DNA from: Adiantum capillus-veneris | Taxonomy: Eukaryota > Streptophyta > Polypodiopsida > Polypodiales > Pteridaceae | Reading direction: 5' to 3' | Assembly: GCA_014529385.2 (NCBI GenBank) | Contig: CM043960.1 | Span: 34,364,396-34,428,395 of the forward strand | Length of the DNA: 64,000 nt | In this document: positions 1 to 11,764 of the stretch, one piece after another | Position numbering within the stretch: the stretch's first letter is position 1 | Layout: every line of letters starts with the position of its first letter | The notes under the pieces: generated by a model | What the model saw: only the letters and a program-made list of their open reading frames with translations | Database searches by the model: none | Told to the model about the DNA's origin: nothing | Program-made: the position numbers and the translations under genes

Positions 1-333
1 CGTACATAATCTCGTGGGTGTTGCTTGCTCTCGAGTCGAGTCTCAAATGTGAGCTTCGTTAGTATAAAAGAAAGGATCCACAGCTTTTTTTAGAGCCTTA
101 TGTAATCCAGAGTCCCTTTTGTGCACAGACTTCCACAATCTAATATTGTACAATATACACATATGAACACACACATACATAGATTTTAAGTACGATAATG
201 AACTGGGTATTACACAACATAAGCCTAACAGCAATTTATCACGTGCAGGTAGACACATACATCATGCACCAACAACAAGACTTGTATACAATCAGAGCTT
301 GTCTCCAATAGAAACATAACCTCGCCTAGAATC
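1..333. other. No gene recognised
   Basis: I see no gene, repeat boundary or conserved motif here. It is the left flank of the LTR element that starts at 334; the last five bases (329-333, GAATC) are that element's target duplication. Confidence 0.5.
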
Positions 334-548
334 TGTTACGGCATAAGCCGATGTGTGCCATATGTTGCACCTTGTCCATATTGGATGGTCTTGAACCTTA
401 GAGGGGATGCCAAGGGGTGTGGCTCATGAGGAGCGAGGGGACACTACAAACCTATAAGAATGGGCTCTTATACCCTTTGTAATCATTAAGCTTTTATCAA
501 TCTAATCAGTTATGGCGGTGGACGTTAATCTCTTTCTCTCTGTGTGAG

Positions 549-636
<88 letters not shown>

Positions 637-666
637 TCTCTGTAGAGGGCTCTTCCCCCTCTAACA
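334..666 (+). repeat. Left LTR of the small element
   Basis: 333 bp, TGTTACGG to CTAACA. It holds an uninterrupted CT microsatellite at about 550-631 that is roughly twice as long as in the right copy (about 2803-2846). That length difference accounts for most of the difference between the two LTRs. Confidence 0.9.
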
Positions 667-2584
667 CTTGGCGACCACGCAGTTGATCGTACCTCCACGA
701 CCTTTGGTGATGATGGCCGTGCGAGAAGCAGAGTAAAAATCAGGAGCAACGGCAATGTATGCGCTGTCAGGGTGGTGCTTGGGATCAAGTCAGAGAAGTT
801 TGTTGGCAGCCTCAGACTACGTGAGCGGCAAAGTATACAACGCAATGTAGTTCTGTGCCTTGTGGAGCCAAAGTGTAAAGTCTGCTGGCGGTTATTTGTG
901 GCCGATGGATGTTGTATGGCACTGCGATCAAGTGAGCACGATAAGAATGTGCTGGCAGCCAATGGGCAAGCGGAATACACATACATTCAAGCCCCACAAC
1001 AACAGGCTCGACACGCGGAGCGGACTCCCCTTTGCTGATGAAGGAGATGCAAAAGGAGGCAGTGTAGAAGAAGTGAAAGATTAGGCCCGGAGGACAGGGA
1101 TTTTGCAGGTCTTGATGCAAGAGGAGACAACCAGAGCCTCAAGAGGATGATGGGACAGAGTTGCAGCACACTATCAAGGACAATTGTTGAGGAGCATAAG
1201 GAAGCAAAGCATGGAGACCAGGTACAAGTAGATAAAAATCGATTGCATGATGGGATGACAAAGGCAAAGGAGAGAAGGGGTTTGCATTTGAGGCCATATG
1301 CAGAGCTAGACGAGAACCACCTGGAAGAGATCGGCTGAAGGGAAGGCACCACATGAGCCAGACGAACCGGAATAGAGGAAATTAGGGATGTGCACTGTGA
1401 GCAAGCTGAGCCCATCGACTTGAGGCAGATGATGGAGAAGCTACTGAAGGTGTACTGCAGAAGATTCGATCTTGGGAAGAGAAGCGGCCTAAGATGCTGA
1501 CAGATGAGACACAGAATCATGGATACAGAGATAGGGGCGAGCTCCTGGCTAAGAAGAAGCTATGGCAGAGATTCCGCATAAAACAGAGAAACCACAGGAT
1601 GAAACTAAACGGCAAGAGGTCAAGCATGATGGTGCAGAAGCTCGTAACGTCAGAGTACGCAAGCCAAAACGGGCATCTCTTGTTGGAATTTGCCTATGGC
1701 GCTCTGGGGAGCAGGTTTTCGATGTGCGACACAGAGTTTGTTTTTCTTTTCTCTCCCTCTCTGACTCCTGCGAATGGGCATGGAGATCCCGATGTACGGC
1801 GAGGAGCAGGCGGTTCTAAGAGAAACTGGTCACGCATTTTGCTGGTTGGCCCTCCTAATGTCAGAAAATGAGGTGTCATCCAGAGAGTTCTTTGAAAGGG
1901 AATAGCCAAAGGGAGTACCGCAAAAGGTTACAGAACTGCGGAGAATTCAATAATGATCCGCATCTAGAGTTCAAGGACTTTGGTATTCAATAAACAGATG
2001 GAGTAGCCTTCTTGTAGAGAGAGGTGTCTTTGTGCGGAATTAAGAAAGCAATGGGATACTCATGAGAGCAGGGATGCATGATATACGGCATGAGAGGAGA
2101 GTGTTGTGGAAGAAGTAACTTGGGGAGATGCGGATTTTGAGAGGTGCGGGCAACAATGCTGCGATGGGGAAATTCTTGTACTCGTTCTTCATTGTGCTTG
2201 AAGTCTCAAACTTCCATGTTCCTCTTTTAATTGCACCAAGGGCGGTGATGTCCCAGTGATGAAGGTTGATGCGGCATAGGGACATATCGATGAAGAGAGA
2301 ATGGAGCGCCTATGACCAATCATCAAATTCATGAAGGGACGGTCAAAAGTTTTTGCGGTTATGCGGCAAAGAGGACCATGCCATATGCGATGGCCAGTAT
2401 GCTGCGGAAAAGACATGTTTGTTGGAAATGTACTTCTTGCACTTGAGGTTCTCTACCTTGGCTATGCCTAAAACGTTTTGTAAAAAATCTTTTAAAACAA
2501 AGCACATGCACATAAGGCACTTGACTTCTAACCAAGGGACTCATGAACACTGTGAGTTCGCACATGTCCACCGTGCGTGCCAAG
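667..2584. other. Internal region of small LTR element, non-coding
   Basis: About 1.9 kb, purine-rich on the plus strand. I find only short ORFs (the longest about 125 codons at 1494-1871) and none has a recognisable motif. Just after the left LTR, TGGCGACCACG at about 669-679 could be a tRNA primer site because it begins TGG, but I cannot assign the tRNA. No clear polypurine tract precedes the right LTR; the bases before 2585 are mixed. Confidence 0.6.
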
Positions 2585-2799
2585 TGTTACGGCATAAGCC
2601 GGTGTGTGCCATATGTTGCACCTTGGCCATATTGGATGGTTTTGAACCTTAGAGGGGATGCCAAGGGGTGTGGCTCATGAGGAGCTAGGGGACACTACAA
2701 ACCTATAAGAATGGGCTCTTATACCCTTTGTAATCATCAAGCTTTCATCAATCTAATCAGTTATGGCGGCGGACGTTTATCTCTTTCTTTGTGTGTGAG

Positions 2800-2851
<52 letters not shown>

Positions 2852-2881
2852 TCTCTGTAGAGGGCTCTTCCCCCTCTAACA
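2585..2881 (+). repeat. Right LTR of the small element
   Basis: 297 bp, same ends as the left LTR, with only a few substitutions and a shorter CT run. It is followed directly by the second GAATC duplication at 2882-2886. Confidence 0.9.
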
Positions 2882-2886
2882 GAATC

Positions 2887-3924
2887 ACATACAAAAACAC
2901 ACCCATCCAAACTCACCTACTAACACACATGCTTGAACTAGAAATAATATATTGACACGTTACACGTCGTGTACTTCTCAAGTAAAATCTAATTATATTG
3001 AAAGGATTTGATATTCGCAACATTATAGTAACCACCTATATAATGTAGGCAAATTCTTATAAGAACATGTATAGGCAATACAGGGAGAGCATTTTTTGAC
3101 ACATACAAACTAGAATGACGCCAGTAACTTGACATGATTTTTATCTTATGCATTATAGACAGATACAACAAATAAAGCATGTTCCTTTGGATTTTAAATA
3201 CACAGTTCTTTAATGTAAGTGGAAAGTGCAATCTCTCACCATATATAAATGCTTGGAATGTGACTTGGTAGAGATAAATGCTATTGTTCCTCACGTGAGG
3301 CTTTCATGATGAAAGATTGTTAGTGTTTTCTATTTTAGCTAAGCACGTTGAGGTGAGGGGAGGACCCGCCAATATTAGTATTGCCAAAGGCAGCGGTTCT
3401 CTTTGCAAAGACTCACACCTACACATGCTGCAAGAGGCAAGACCTGGGTGTGCTAGACGGGGCACTGTGTACCTCACACTGGTATCTATTTAGCAGGTGA
3501 GTCCTCTGATTGTGACTCACTTAGCATCGCTACTGTTGTGTTAAGTGTTGTCTAGGCTTCTAGATTTTTTTCTTGTCCGCATTTAAGTAATTACAATGAC
3601 GGAAGGCAAGGTTAAGCTGGCTACGGTGGAATACTTTGCTGTGCCGTCTCAACAGGTAAGGGAGTTTGGCATACTAGTATAAATGAAATCTCTGATTATG
3701 TCTAACAGGCCTCTCTTTGGCTATGGCATTATAAAGTACAATGATCTGGGAATGGTTTGGTGATGCTTGGTTCTTTCTCTATAATATTGGATGAATCTAT
3801 TTTTTTGACATTAGATAAGTTACTTTTTGTACTACTCAGACCTCTTATTTTTGGATATACCTAGTAACCACTGTTGATGAGGATACAGGTACTATCGTGG
3901 AATTCTAATTCGGCATTTTATTGT
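2887..3924. other. Unassigned region
   Basis: About 1 kb with no clear gene. At 3597-3653 a short ATG-initiated frame (beginning MTEGKVKLA) ends at CAG followed by GTAAGG, which looks like a first exon with a plant 5' splice site. Nothing downstream confirms it. It may be the 5' end of the LINE-like remnant that becomes recognisable from about 3925. Confidence 0.35.
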
Positions 3925-4330
3925 AAGTACCTAATATGGGCAGATATAGCAACTATGGCCTCTGTATGCTAAAAGTGCTGCTTTTGTGAATCTTGTCTTG
4001 AGCACTTTGTGATTTCTGTAGCTTTCACAAACCTTGTCTTTGATGACCGTCTCGAAGGAGTAATGTTAATCCATTTTACTGATGGGAATCCGAATCCTCT
4101 ACCAAGCATGTTGTGACTCGGATTACTTGTATATGGGGACAGATTGTTAAGTCCTTGCCTCATGCAAAGAAGTGGTGTGTTGGGGGGAACTTCAACATGC
4201 TGGAGGACCCCTCGGACAGGATTGGAGGCAGCCATCCTATGGTTCACGGGGCTGAGTTAGTAGCTTGAGAGTGTCTGTATGGCCTTGAGGATTTTAGCAA
4301 TCTCTCTTTCTCTAGGTCTCACCGTAGAGT
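3925..4330 (+). pseudogene. LINE endonuclease fragment
   Basis: At about 4170-4260 the plus strand encodes GGNFNMLEDPSDRIGG, the GDFN-type signature of apurinic-like endonucleases in plant L1-class LINEs. The frame then hits a stop within the following AELVA motif. The same stretch, less damaged, occurs inverted at 11765-12117, where the motif reads DPSDRNGG. Upstream sequence from about 3925 is also shared by the two copies. The role is target-DNA nicking for retrotransposition; this copy is broken. Confidence 0.7.
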
Positions 4331-5154
4331 GGGGGGGGGGGGGGGAGTGAATCTATCTAGGTTAGATTGATTTTACGCTATTGATCACATTTGTGACATG
4401 GCAGGATCAGTTTGCATGTTAGAAAGGACCATTTTTTTCCAAACATGGGCTAGCAATTCTAAAGGTATCAGGGAGACAGTCTAATGGGAGAGTCATACCA
4501 TGGATCCTAGAGAAGATTCTCCTGGATACAGAGCTCAGAGAGTAGGTTGAGGGACTTTGATGGAGAGTTTGGACACACATGATATCCCAATTGCTAGAGT
4601 GGCCACTGGTCTTACGGAGATAAGTCGTTTCTTCCTTCAGGAGTGTGCAGCTTGGTTGGTTGTGGTCAAGGAGGAGGAGAGGCGACTGTGACGGTTGCAG
4701 TGGATACATGAGCGTCATCCTGGTAGCTCCACGATGCAGGAGCAAATGCAACATACTCGACAATAGCTGATTACCATTGAGGAGCGGTGTCACGAGTTTG
4801 TCTTTCATCGTCAAGCATCTCAATGGACCCAGTTGGGAGAGAGAATTACTCGCCAGTTTTTTGAGACTGTGGGCCCTCAACATGCCCGCACCAGTGTTAG
4901 CCAGTTGAGGAGGCCCGATAGGTCAGTTGCTATAGAGACCGAGGATATGTGTGCAATTGCCACTGACTTTTAATGTGAGATGCTTTCAATCGAGCCATAA
5001 TCTAAGCGCCGAGATGCATGGAGAGAGCAGGTGTGCGCACAGAATCCTTGCTTAGTCACTGAGGAGCTGCGCCAGAGGCTTGAGATGCCTCTCCAGTCAG
5101 AGGAGTTGCACGAGGCCCTCAGGGCACTTCCACGGGGTAGCTGCCTAGGGAAGG
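4331..5154 (+). pseudogene. Decayed LINE region between endonuclease and RT
   Basis: It lies between the endonuclease remnant and the RT remnant and opens with a run of 15 G (4331-4345). Fragments of the expected linker can be read in shifting plus frames, but stops and frameshifts are frequent. I assign it to the LINE by position and partial readability only. The minus-strand ORFs over it are frame shadows. Confidence 0.5.
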
Positions 5155-6060
5155 ATGGTTTGCTCCCAGTTTCTTCTTGAGTACTGGGAGATGCTTGGTC
5201 TTGACGTGTGTAACGATTATCAACACATTTTGCAGATTGATGAGATGCCATACAGTATGAGTGAGGGCTTGATCTTTCTGATCCACAAGCAGGGAGGATC
5301 TTTGGACGAGATACGGCAGCGCCGACTCATCACCATTCTTATATCAACCTACAAAATCTTAGCAAAGGCTGTGACTCTTAAGTTTGTGGATCCAGCCACT
5401 CCTAGAGAGCATTATACATGAAACTCAGACATGATTTGTCAGGGAGCGCATCATCCTTGATAACATCTTCACTTTCTGGGAGGCGACTTTCCTTGCATTC
5501 CTCAGAGAAGAGGATCTTCTAGAACTCCTCCTTGATTTTGAGAGGGCGTACGACAGAGTTGACTGGATTTCCTCTACGGCACTCTGCCACGGATGGGGTT
5601 TTCAGATGCTTGGATTAGGGGAGTGTGAGCTCTCCACAAGCCGGCTCAGAGTCTTGTACTTTTGGCAGGATGAAGAGAGGACCATCTCATGCTCACACAG
5701 TTGGTTAGACGTGGTTGCCCTCTTGCCCCCTTCTTGTTTCTCTTCTATGCTTAGGGGATTAGCAAATTTCTGACTTCACACGAGGTTGGTTTGCAAGGGC
5801 TGCAGTTGCCTATTAGGAGGAGGAGCTCTCGGATGCTGAGTTTGCAATGATTCATAGGTATATTTGGAGGACCGGGAGGCGAACTTGCATAGGTGTGAGC
5901 AGACTCTTGAGGTGTTCTGTTGTGCGGTAGGAGCATTGGTCAACTGGAGAAAGATAGCGGCTTTTTGGATTGGCAGTGCTTCTATGCGTGTTTGGTCGCT
6001 TGGAGAGAGTTTTAGGTGGATCCCCCAAGGAAGTTTAACCAGTGTAAAACTCTAGGAAGG
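5155..6060 (+). pseudogene. LINE reverse transcriptase fragment
   Basis: Plus-strand frames read LIFLIHKQGG, then RRLITILISTYKILAK, and after a frameshift near 5410, LLDFERAYDRVDW and RRGCPLAPFLFLFY. These are the ordered motifs of non-LTR reverse transcriptases (IPK-type strand, DFEKAYD-type A motif, GxPLSP-type B region). The segment that should hold the catalytic FADD motif seems deleted near 5840. The tail reads FCCAVGALVNWRKIAAFWIG. Inactive because of stops, a frameshift and the internal loss. Confidence 0.75.
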
Positions 6061-6847
6061 CCAGATTTAGCAATCTACCCCGTAAACTCCTCCGAATCAA
6101 GGAAAGCCAAACTAAACAGTCTACATTAAAGTAGCTACTGTAAGCTGCAGCAGTCACTAATTTACCGCACGACCACCACCGGATGGAGTCTTGTCATAGT
6201 CCAAAATGAGAGGAAAGCCAGACTCAACAGTCCATGGTGTGAAGGGTCTCTGACAAGAGGTAGGGTCAAACCTCAACAATTAAGGAACGCAGGAGCCACC
6301 TTCAACATCTAAGAAGTGTCCTACGCTACATAGGTCATGTGAAAATACCGGGTAAAACTTGCATCCCTAGCTTCTCCTTTAGTTCCTCCAAGTTGCATAC
6401 TTCCTGAGAGAACAATAATTTGCACACACACACATATTAGACAAAGAACTGGCTGGTACTTATTGTTTATGCATGTGGCTTTATGACCTTACCATGAGAA
6501 ATGGGTGTCTATGTGAGCTGAGACATACCGTGAGACCCTGGTACTTGACGATAAGAGACTTCTCGACCTACATGTGCTCTTAAATATTAGAGGGATTTCA
6601 AATAATGAAACCCAGTTATTGCTCTGCACCCACTCGAGTGCTAACGAGAGGCATGACGATGTCGAACGCTAAGCCATGGACGAGGTCGATCTCAGAGGAG
6701 GTCCTCAGCTTCCTCTCATGATACAAGTGCGTAAGGTTGCTTGTAATGAGCGTCAGGACTCCCATTTGGAACCTGAATATTACCTATGAACATCTCAATA
6801 TGACCTGAACAACAAGAAAGGGAAACAGAGACTAGTTTTTAAACTTT
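5307..6847 (+). repeat. Left arm of a 1.5-kb inverted repeat
   Basis: This stretch (LINE RT part plus the first 0.75 kb of the repeat family beginning near 6094) recurs in reverse complement at 7193-8738. The arms are about 1541 and 1546 bp with a 345-bp spacer. The LINE end maps 5307 to 8738 and the spacer ends map 6847 to 7193. Confidence 0.85.
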
Positions 6848-7192
6848 ACCAGCTATCATCTGTTGCCATTTGGAAGAACTTGCTATTGATGGGATGGATG
6901 GGATTGCTCACACTAAGAAAATCAAGGGTGCGCTTTGTATCGACATAAAGCAGCTTCGAGAATATATGGGACATTGTAATCCCGTTGCAGTGGCAACACA
7001 TTCGTAAAAAAGGGCCATCTCGGTCCGCAGGAAACAGGCCGCTGATGGATGGTCAAGCCGGGTGTTACGGCTGTGGGATGAGAGTATCGGCATCTAAGTA
7101 GTAAGCAAGAGATGCTGATACGTGTGAGAAGTAGCTTGGACACGCTCCCCTTTGGATGCCCTCATGTTGATCCAAGAAGCGTACAAAGTGCG
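6094..7192 (+). repeat. Repeat family X, copy 1
   Basis: A 1.1-kb sequence found again at 8742-9848 and, for its right half, at 11122-11710. Part of it is also inverted at 7193-8000. Short ORFs such as one with the string DLRGGPQLPLMIQ recur in the copies, but stops differ between copies and no domain is recognised. I treat it as non-coding repeat DNA that may have been carried with the LINE remnant. Confidence 0.75.
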
Positions 7193-8738
7193 AGTAAAAT
7201 TTAGAAGCTAGTCTCTGTTTCTCTTTCTTGTTATTCAGGTCATATTCAAATGTTGATAGGTAATATTCAGGTTTCGTATGGAAGTCCTGACGCTCATTAC
7301 AAGCGACCTTACGTACTTGTATCATGAGAGGAAGCTGAGGACCTCCTCTGAGATCGACCTCGTCCATGGCTTAGCGTTCGACATCGTCATGCCTTTCGTC
7401 AGCACTCCAGTGGGTGGAGAGCTTATGCAATAACTAGGTTTCATTATTTGAAATCGCTCTAATATTTTAGAGCACATGTAGGTCGAGAAGTCTTTTATCT
7501 TCAAGTACCAAGGTCTTACGGTATGTCTCAGCTCACATAAGCACCCATTTCCCATGGTAAGGTCCTAAAGCCACATGCATAAGCAATAAATACCAGCGAG
7601 CTTCTTTGCATAATATGTATGTGCGCAAATTATTGTTATCCCAGGAAGTATGCAACCTGGAGGAACTAAAAGAGAAGCTAGAAATGCAATTTTTACTCGG
7701 TATTTTTACATGACCTATGTAGCGTAGAACACTTCTTAGATGTTGAAGGTGGCTTTGCGTTCCTTAACTGTTAAGGTCTGACCACACATCTTCTCAGAGA
7801 CCCTTCACACCATAGACTGTTGAGTTTGGCTTTCCTCTCATTTTGGACTATGACAAGACTCCATCCGGTGGTGGTCCGTGCGGTCTATCGGTGATTGCTA
7901 CAGCTTACAGTAGCTACTACAGTGCAGACTGTTTAGTTTGGCTTTCCTTGATTCGGAGGAGTTTACGGGGCAGATTGTTATATCTGGCCTTCCTACAGTT
8001 TTACAATGGTTAAACTTCCTCGGGGGATCCACCTAAAACCCTCTCTACGCGACCAAACATGCATAGAAGCACTGCCAATCCAAAAAGCCGCTATCTTTCT
8101 CCAGTTGCCCAATGCTCCTACCGCACAACAGAACACCTCAAGAGCCTGCTCACACCTATGCAAGTTCGCCTCCCGGACCTCCAAATATATCCATGAATCG
8201 TTGCAAACTCAGCATCCAAGAGCTCCTCCTCCTAATAGGCAACTGCAGTCCTCGCAGACCAGCCTCGTGTGAAGTCAGAAATTTGCTCATCGCCTAAGCA
8301 TAGAAGAGAAACAAGAAGGGGGCAAGAGGGCAGCCATGTCTAACCGACCATGTGAGCATGAAACGGTCCCCTCTTCCTCCTGCTAGAAGCACAAGACTCT
8401 CAGCCCGCTTGTGGACAGCTAACACTCTCCTAATCCAAGTATCTGAAAACCCCATCCATGGCAGAGTGCCCTAGAGGAACTCCAGTCAACTGTGTCGTAC
8501 GCCCTCTCAAAATCAAGGAGAAGTTCCAGAAGATCCTCTTCTCTGAGGAATGCAAGGAAAGTTGCCTCCCAGAAAGTAAAAATGTTATCAAGGATGATGC
8601 GCTCCCTGACAAATCATGTCTAAGTCTCATGTATAATGCTCTCTAAGAGTGGCTGGATCCACAAACTTAAGAGTCACAGCCTTTGCTAAGATTTTGTAGA
8701 TAGATATAAGAATGGCGATGGATCGGCGCTCCCGAATC
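7193..8738 (-). repeat. Right arm of the 1.5-kb inverted repeat
   Basis: Reverse complement of 5307-6847. In minus orientation it reads through part of family X joined to the LINE RT segment, with the same junction near 7990-8010 as the left arm has near 6050-6090. The whole composite was therefore duplicated in inverted orientation, not two pieces separately. Confidence 0.85.
7993..8738 (-). pseudogene. LINE reverse transcriptase fragment, inverted copy
   Basis: On the minus strand this encodes the same RT pieces as 5307-6060, including CCAVGALGNWRKIAAFW near 7993-8184 and, in a shifted frame, the region around the A motif at about 8430-8630. It is interrupted by frameshifts and stops and is inactive. 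Confidence 0.7.
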
Positions 8739-8741
8739 TCG

Positions 8742-9848
8742 ACCAAATCAAAGAAAGCCAAACTTAACAGTCTGCACTGTAGTAGCTACTGTAAGTTGCA
8801 ACAGTCACTGATAGATCGCACGGAACACCACCGGATGGAGTCTTGTCATAGTCCAAAATGAGAGGAAAGCCAGACTCAACAGTCTATGTTGTGAAGGGCT
8901 TCTGAGAAGAGGTATGGTTAGACCTCAACAATTAAGGATCACAGGAGCCACCTTCAACATGTAAGAAGTGTCCTACACTACATAGGTCATGTGAAAATAC
9001 CGGGTAAAACTTGCATCTCTAGCTTCTCCTTCAGTTCCTCCAAGTTGCATACTTGCTGAGAGAACAATAATTTACACACACACATATTATACAAATAAGC
9101 TGGCTAGTACTTATTGAATATGCATGTGGCTTTAGAACCTTACCATAGGAAATGGGTGCCTATGTAAGCTGAGACATACCGTCAGACCCTGGTTCTTGAA
9201 GATAAAAGACTTCTCGACCTACATGTGCTCTAAAATATTAGAGCGATTTCAAATAATGAAACCCAGTTATTGCATAAGCTCTTCACCCACTCGAGTGCTT
9301 ACGAGAGGCATGACGATGTCGAACGCTAAGCAATGGACAAGGTCGATCGTAGAGGAGGTCCTCAGCTTACTCTCATGATACAAGTAGGTAAGGTCGCTTG
9401 TAATGAGCGTCGGGACACCCATGCAAAACCTCAATATTACCTATCAACATCTGAATATGACCTGAATAACAAGAAGGGAAACAGAGACTAGCTTATAAAT
9501 TTTATTGTTATCATCTATTGCCATTTGGAATAACTTACTATTGATGGGATGGATGGGGTTGCTCACACTAAGAAAAGCAAGGGTGCGCTTTGTGTCGACA
9601 TAAAACAGCTTGGAGAATATATGGGACATTGTTATCTAGTTGGAGTGGCAACACATCCGTAAAAAAGGGCCATCTCGATTCGCAGAAAACAGGCCGCTCG
9701 AGGATAGTCAATCCGGGTGTTAGGGCTGTAGGATGAGAGTATCGAATCTATGTAGGAAGCAAGAGATGCTGATACGTGTGAGAAGTAGCTTGGACACGCT
9801 TCTCTTAGATGCCTTCATGTTGATCCAAGAAGCGTGCCAAGTGCGAGC
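8742..9848 (+). repeat. Repeat family X, copy 2
   Basis: Direct copy of 6094-7192 that begins exactly where the inverted LINE RT arm ends. It reads past the end of copy 1's match into a short tail (to about 9890) that it shares with copy 3. Confidence 0.8.
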
Positions 9849-9912
9849 ATGAGACAAACACATTGCTAATGCCAAAGAGCTCAGCGTACTGTGCATGCTT
9901 CTCTTACCAGCC

Positions 9913-11121
9913 CTTTTGGACTTGATAGCAAAGACAATCCTCTACGACCCTAAAGAGATCCACCTCACATACATCTCGGCGAATGTGAGAGCTCAAAATA
10001 CAACAAGATGAGGATCCTCACCTCGCTCACCTCAAGCCCGGAGAAGATGTATCCGAATTTTGAACGTAGATGGAGTGTCTCATTGTTGGTGCTACGATGC
10101 ATGGGTGTCTTCAAAACAGGCAACCCCCTGTTGATTCGTATGTCAACCGATGCACGGGTCAGGGGCTCACAGGGAAGGAGAACATAGTTCTCTAGAAGAG
10201 TCTTTTTCTCCTTCCTAGATTTTCTCCAATCCCCTTCTAGAGGGGACACATTGCAATGGAACACCTTGCAACAGGACACAATGGGAATGTAAGGTCCCGC
10301 TCCAAAGACCACTCAGAAAGTTCCGCGGTCTGCATCATCTCCGGCTGTAGAGTGTGCATAATCTTGCCTATGTTGCTTTCATTCGATTCGAGTCGCAATG
10401 CTCAGCTTAGATTGTATAATCTTGACCTATAGAATCCGATTGATTGAATGCATGTTTGATTGATTGAATGAATGCCTGAAAACTGAGTACAATAGGCTCC
10501 TTATATAAAAGACGAAGAGACACAATTGAAAAGACACATCTCAGGGTAAAGAGACGCAACTTTAGAAGAGCCTTACCATGGCCAAGATGATGTAGACTCC
10601 ACAGGCTGAGATTATACTATCTAAGCTGACAATTGAGACTTAAATCGAGAGCAAGCATTACAGGCAAGATTATGCACTCTACAGGCCGAGATGATACAGA
10701 CCGCGGAGGAGGAGCTTTCTGAGTGGTCTTAAGAGGGGGACCCTTACACTCCTATCGTGTCCTGTGGCAAGGTGTTCCATTGCAATGTGTCTCCTCTAAA
10801 AGGGGATTGGAGGAAATCCAAGAAGGAGAAAAAAAGCTCTTCCAAAAAACTACGTTCTTCTTCCCTATGAACCCCTCACCAGTACATGGGCTGAGCTACG
10901 TATCAACAGGGGGTTGTCTGTTTTGAAGATACCCATGCATCTTGGCACCAACAAAATATTCCGTCTAGGCCCATAATTTTGATACATCTTCTCCGGGCTA
11001 GAAGTCAGTGAAGTGAGGACCCTCACGTTGCTGTATTTTAGGTCCTCACATTAAACGAGATGAATGTGAGGTGGATCTCTTTAGGATCGTAGAGGATTGT
11101 CTTTCCTGTCAAGTCCAAAAG
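9913..11121. mobile_element. Fold-back element with ~455-bp inverted arms
   Basis: The ends are exact inverse complements (CTTTTGGACTTGA at 9913; TCAAGTCCAAAAG ending at 11121). The match continues inward to about 10370 on the left and 10661 on the right, leaving a loop of about 290 bp with a TATA-like TTATATAAAAG near 10501. Arms differ by scattered substitutions. I see no transposase and no clear target duplication. It may be a long-TIR or fold-back DNA element, or a locus whose transcript forms a long hairpin. Confidence 0.75.
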
Positions 11122-11710
11122 AAACCCAATTATTGCATAAGCTCTTCACCCATTCGAGTGCTTACGAGAGGCATGACGATGTCGAACGCTATGCCATAGA
11201 CGAGATCGATCTGAGAGGAGGTCCTCAGCTTCCTCTCATGATACAAGTGCGTAAGGTCGCTTGTAATGAGCATCGGGACTCCCATGCGAAACCTCAATAT
11301 TACCTATCAACATCTGAATATGACCTAAATAACAAGAAGGGAAACAGAGACTAGCTTATAAATTTTACTGTTATTATCTATTGCCATTTGGAAGAACTTG
11401 CTATTGATGGGATGGATGGGGTTTTTCACACTAAGAAAAGCAAGGGTGCGCTTTGTGTCGACATAAAACAGCTTGGAGAATATATGGGACATTGTAATCC
11501 GGTTGGAGTGGCAACACATACGTAAAAAAAGGCCATCTCGATCCGCAAAAAACAGGCCGCTCGTGGATAGTCAATCCGGGTGTTAGGGCTGTAGGATGAG
11601 AGTATCGAATCTATGTAGGAAGCAAGAGATGCTGATACGTGTGAGAAGTAGCTTGGAGACGCTCCTCTTGGATGCCTTCATGTTGATCCAAGAAGCGTGC
11701 CAAGCGTGAG
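11122..11710 (+). repeat. Repeat family X, copy 3 (right half only)
   Basis: Matches 6601-7190 and 9256-9848. Its left end coincides with the end of the fold-back element, which suggests that element landed in, or rearranged with, a longer X copy. Its right end continues into LINE endonuclease sequence on the minus strand. Confidence 0.75.
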
Positions 11711-11764
11711 CATGAGACAAACACATTGCTAATGCCAAAGAGCTCCGCAGAGAATGAGGGATTG

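Larger units (their letters stand above)
334..2881 (+). mobile_element. Small non-autonomous LTR retrotransposon
   Basis: Two near-identical direct repeats (334-666 and 2585-2881) start TGTTACGG and end CTCTAACA, so each begins TG, ends CA and carries the short inverted ends TGTTA/TAACA. The pair is flanked by GAATC at 329-333 and 2882-2886, a perfect 5-bp target-site duplication. The whole element is about 2.5 kb and its interior shows no gag, protease, reverse transcriptase or integrase motif, so it must have moved with proteins from another element. The plus strand is assumed from a possible primer site just after the left repeat; orientation is not proven. Confidence 0.9.

Noticed and set aside
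525-986. 153-codon minus-strand ORF ending in a long Arg-Glu run
   Set aside because: The run is the translated CT microsatellite of the LTR; the rest has no motif.
4419-4883. 154-codon minus-strand ORF
   Set aside because: Antisense shadow of the decayed LINE region, with no motif.
9965-10312. 115-codon ORF in the left arm of the fold-back element, with a related plus-strand ORF in the right arm
   Set aside because: They are the same sequence read on opposite strands of the inverted arms; no domain, and stops differ between arms.
11097-11354. Possible ferritin-like fragment (SS..ER....RGG spacing) in repeat X
   Set aside because: The resemblance is short, the spacing is off, and the other X copies have stops in this frame.
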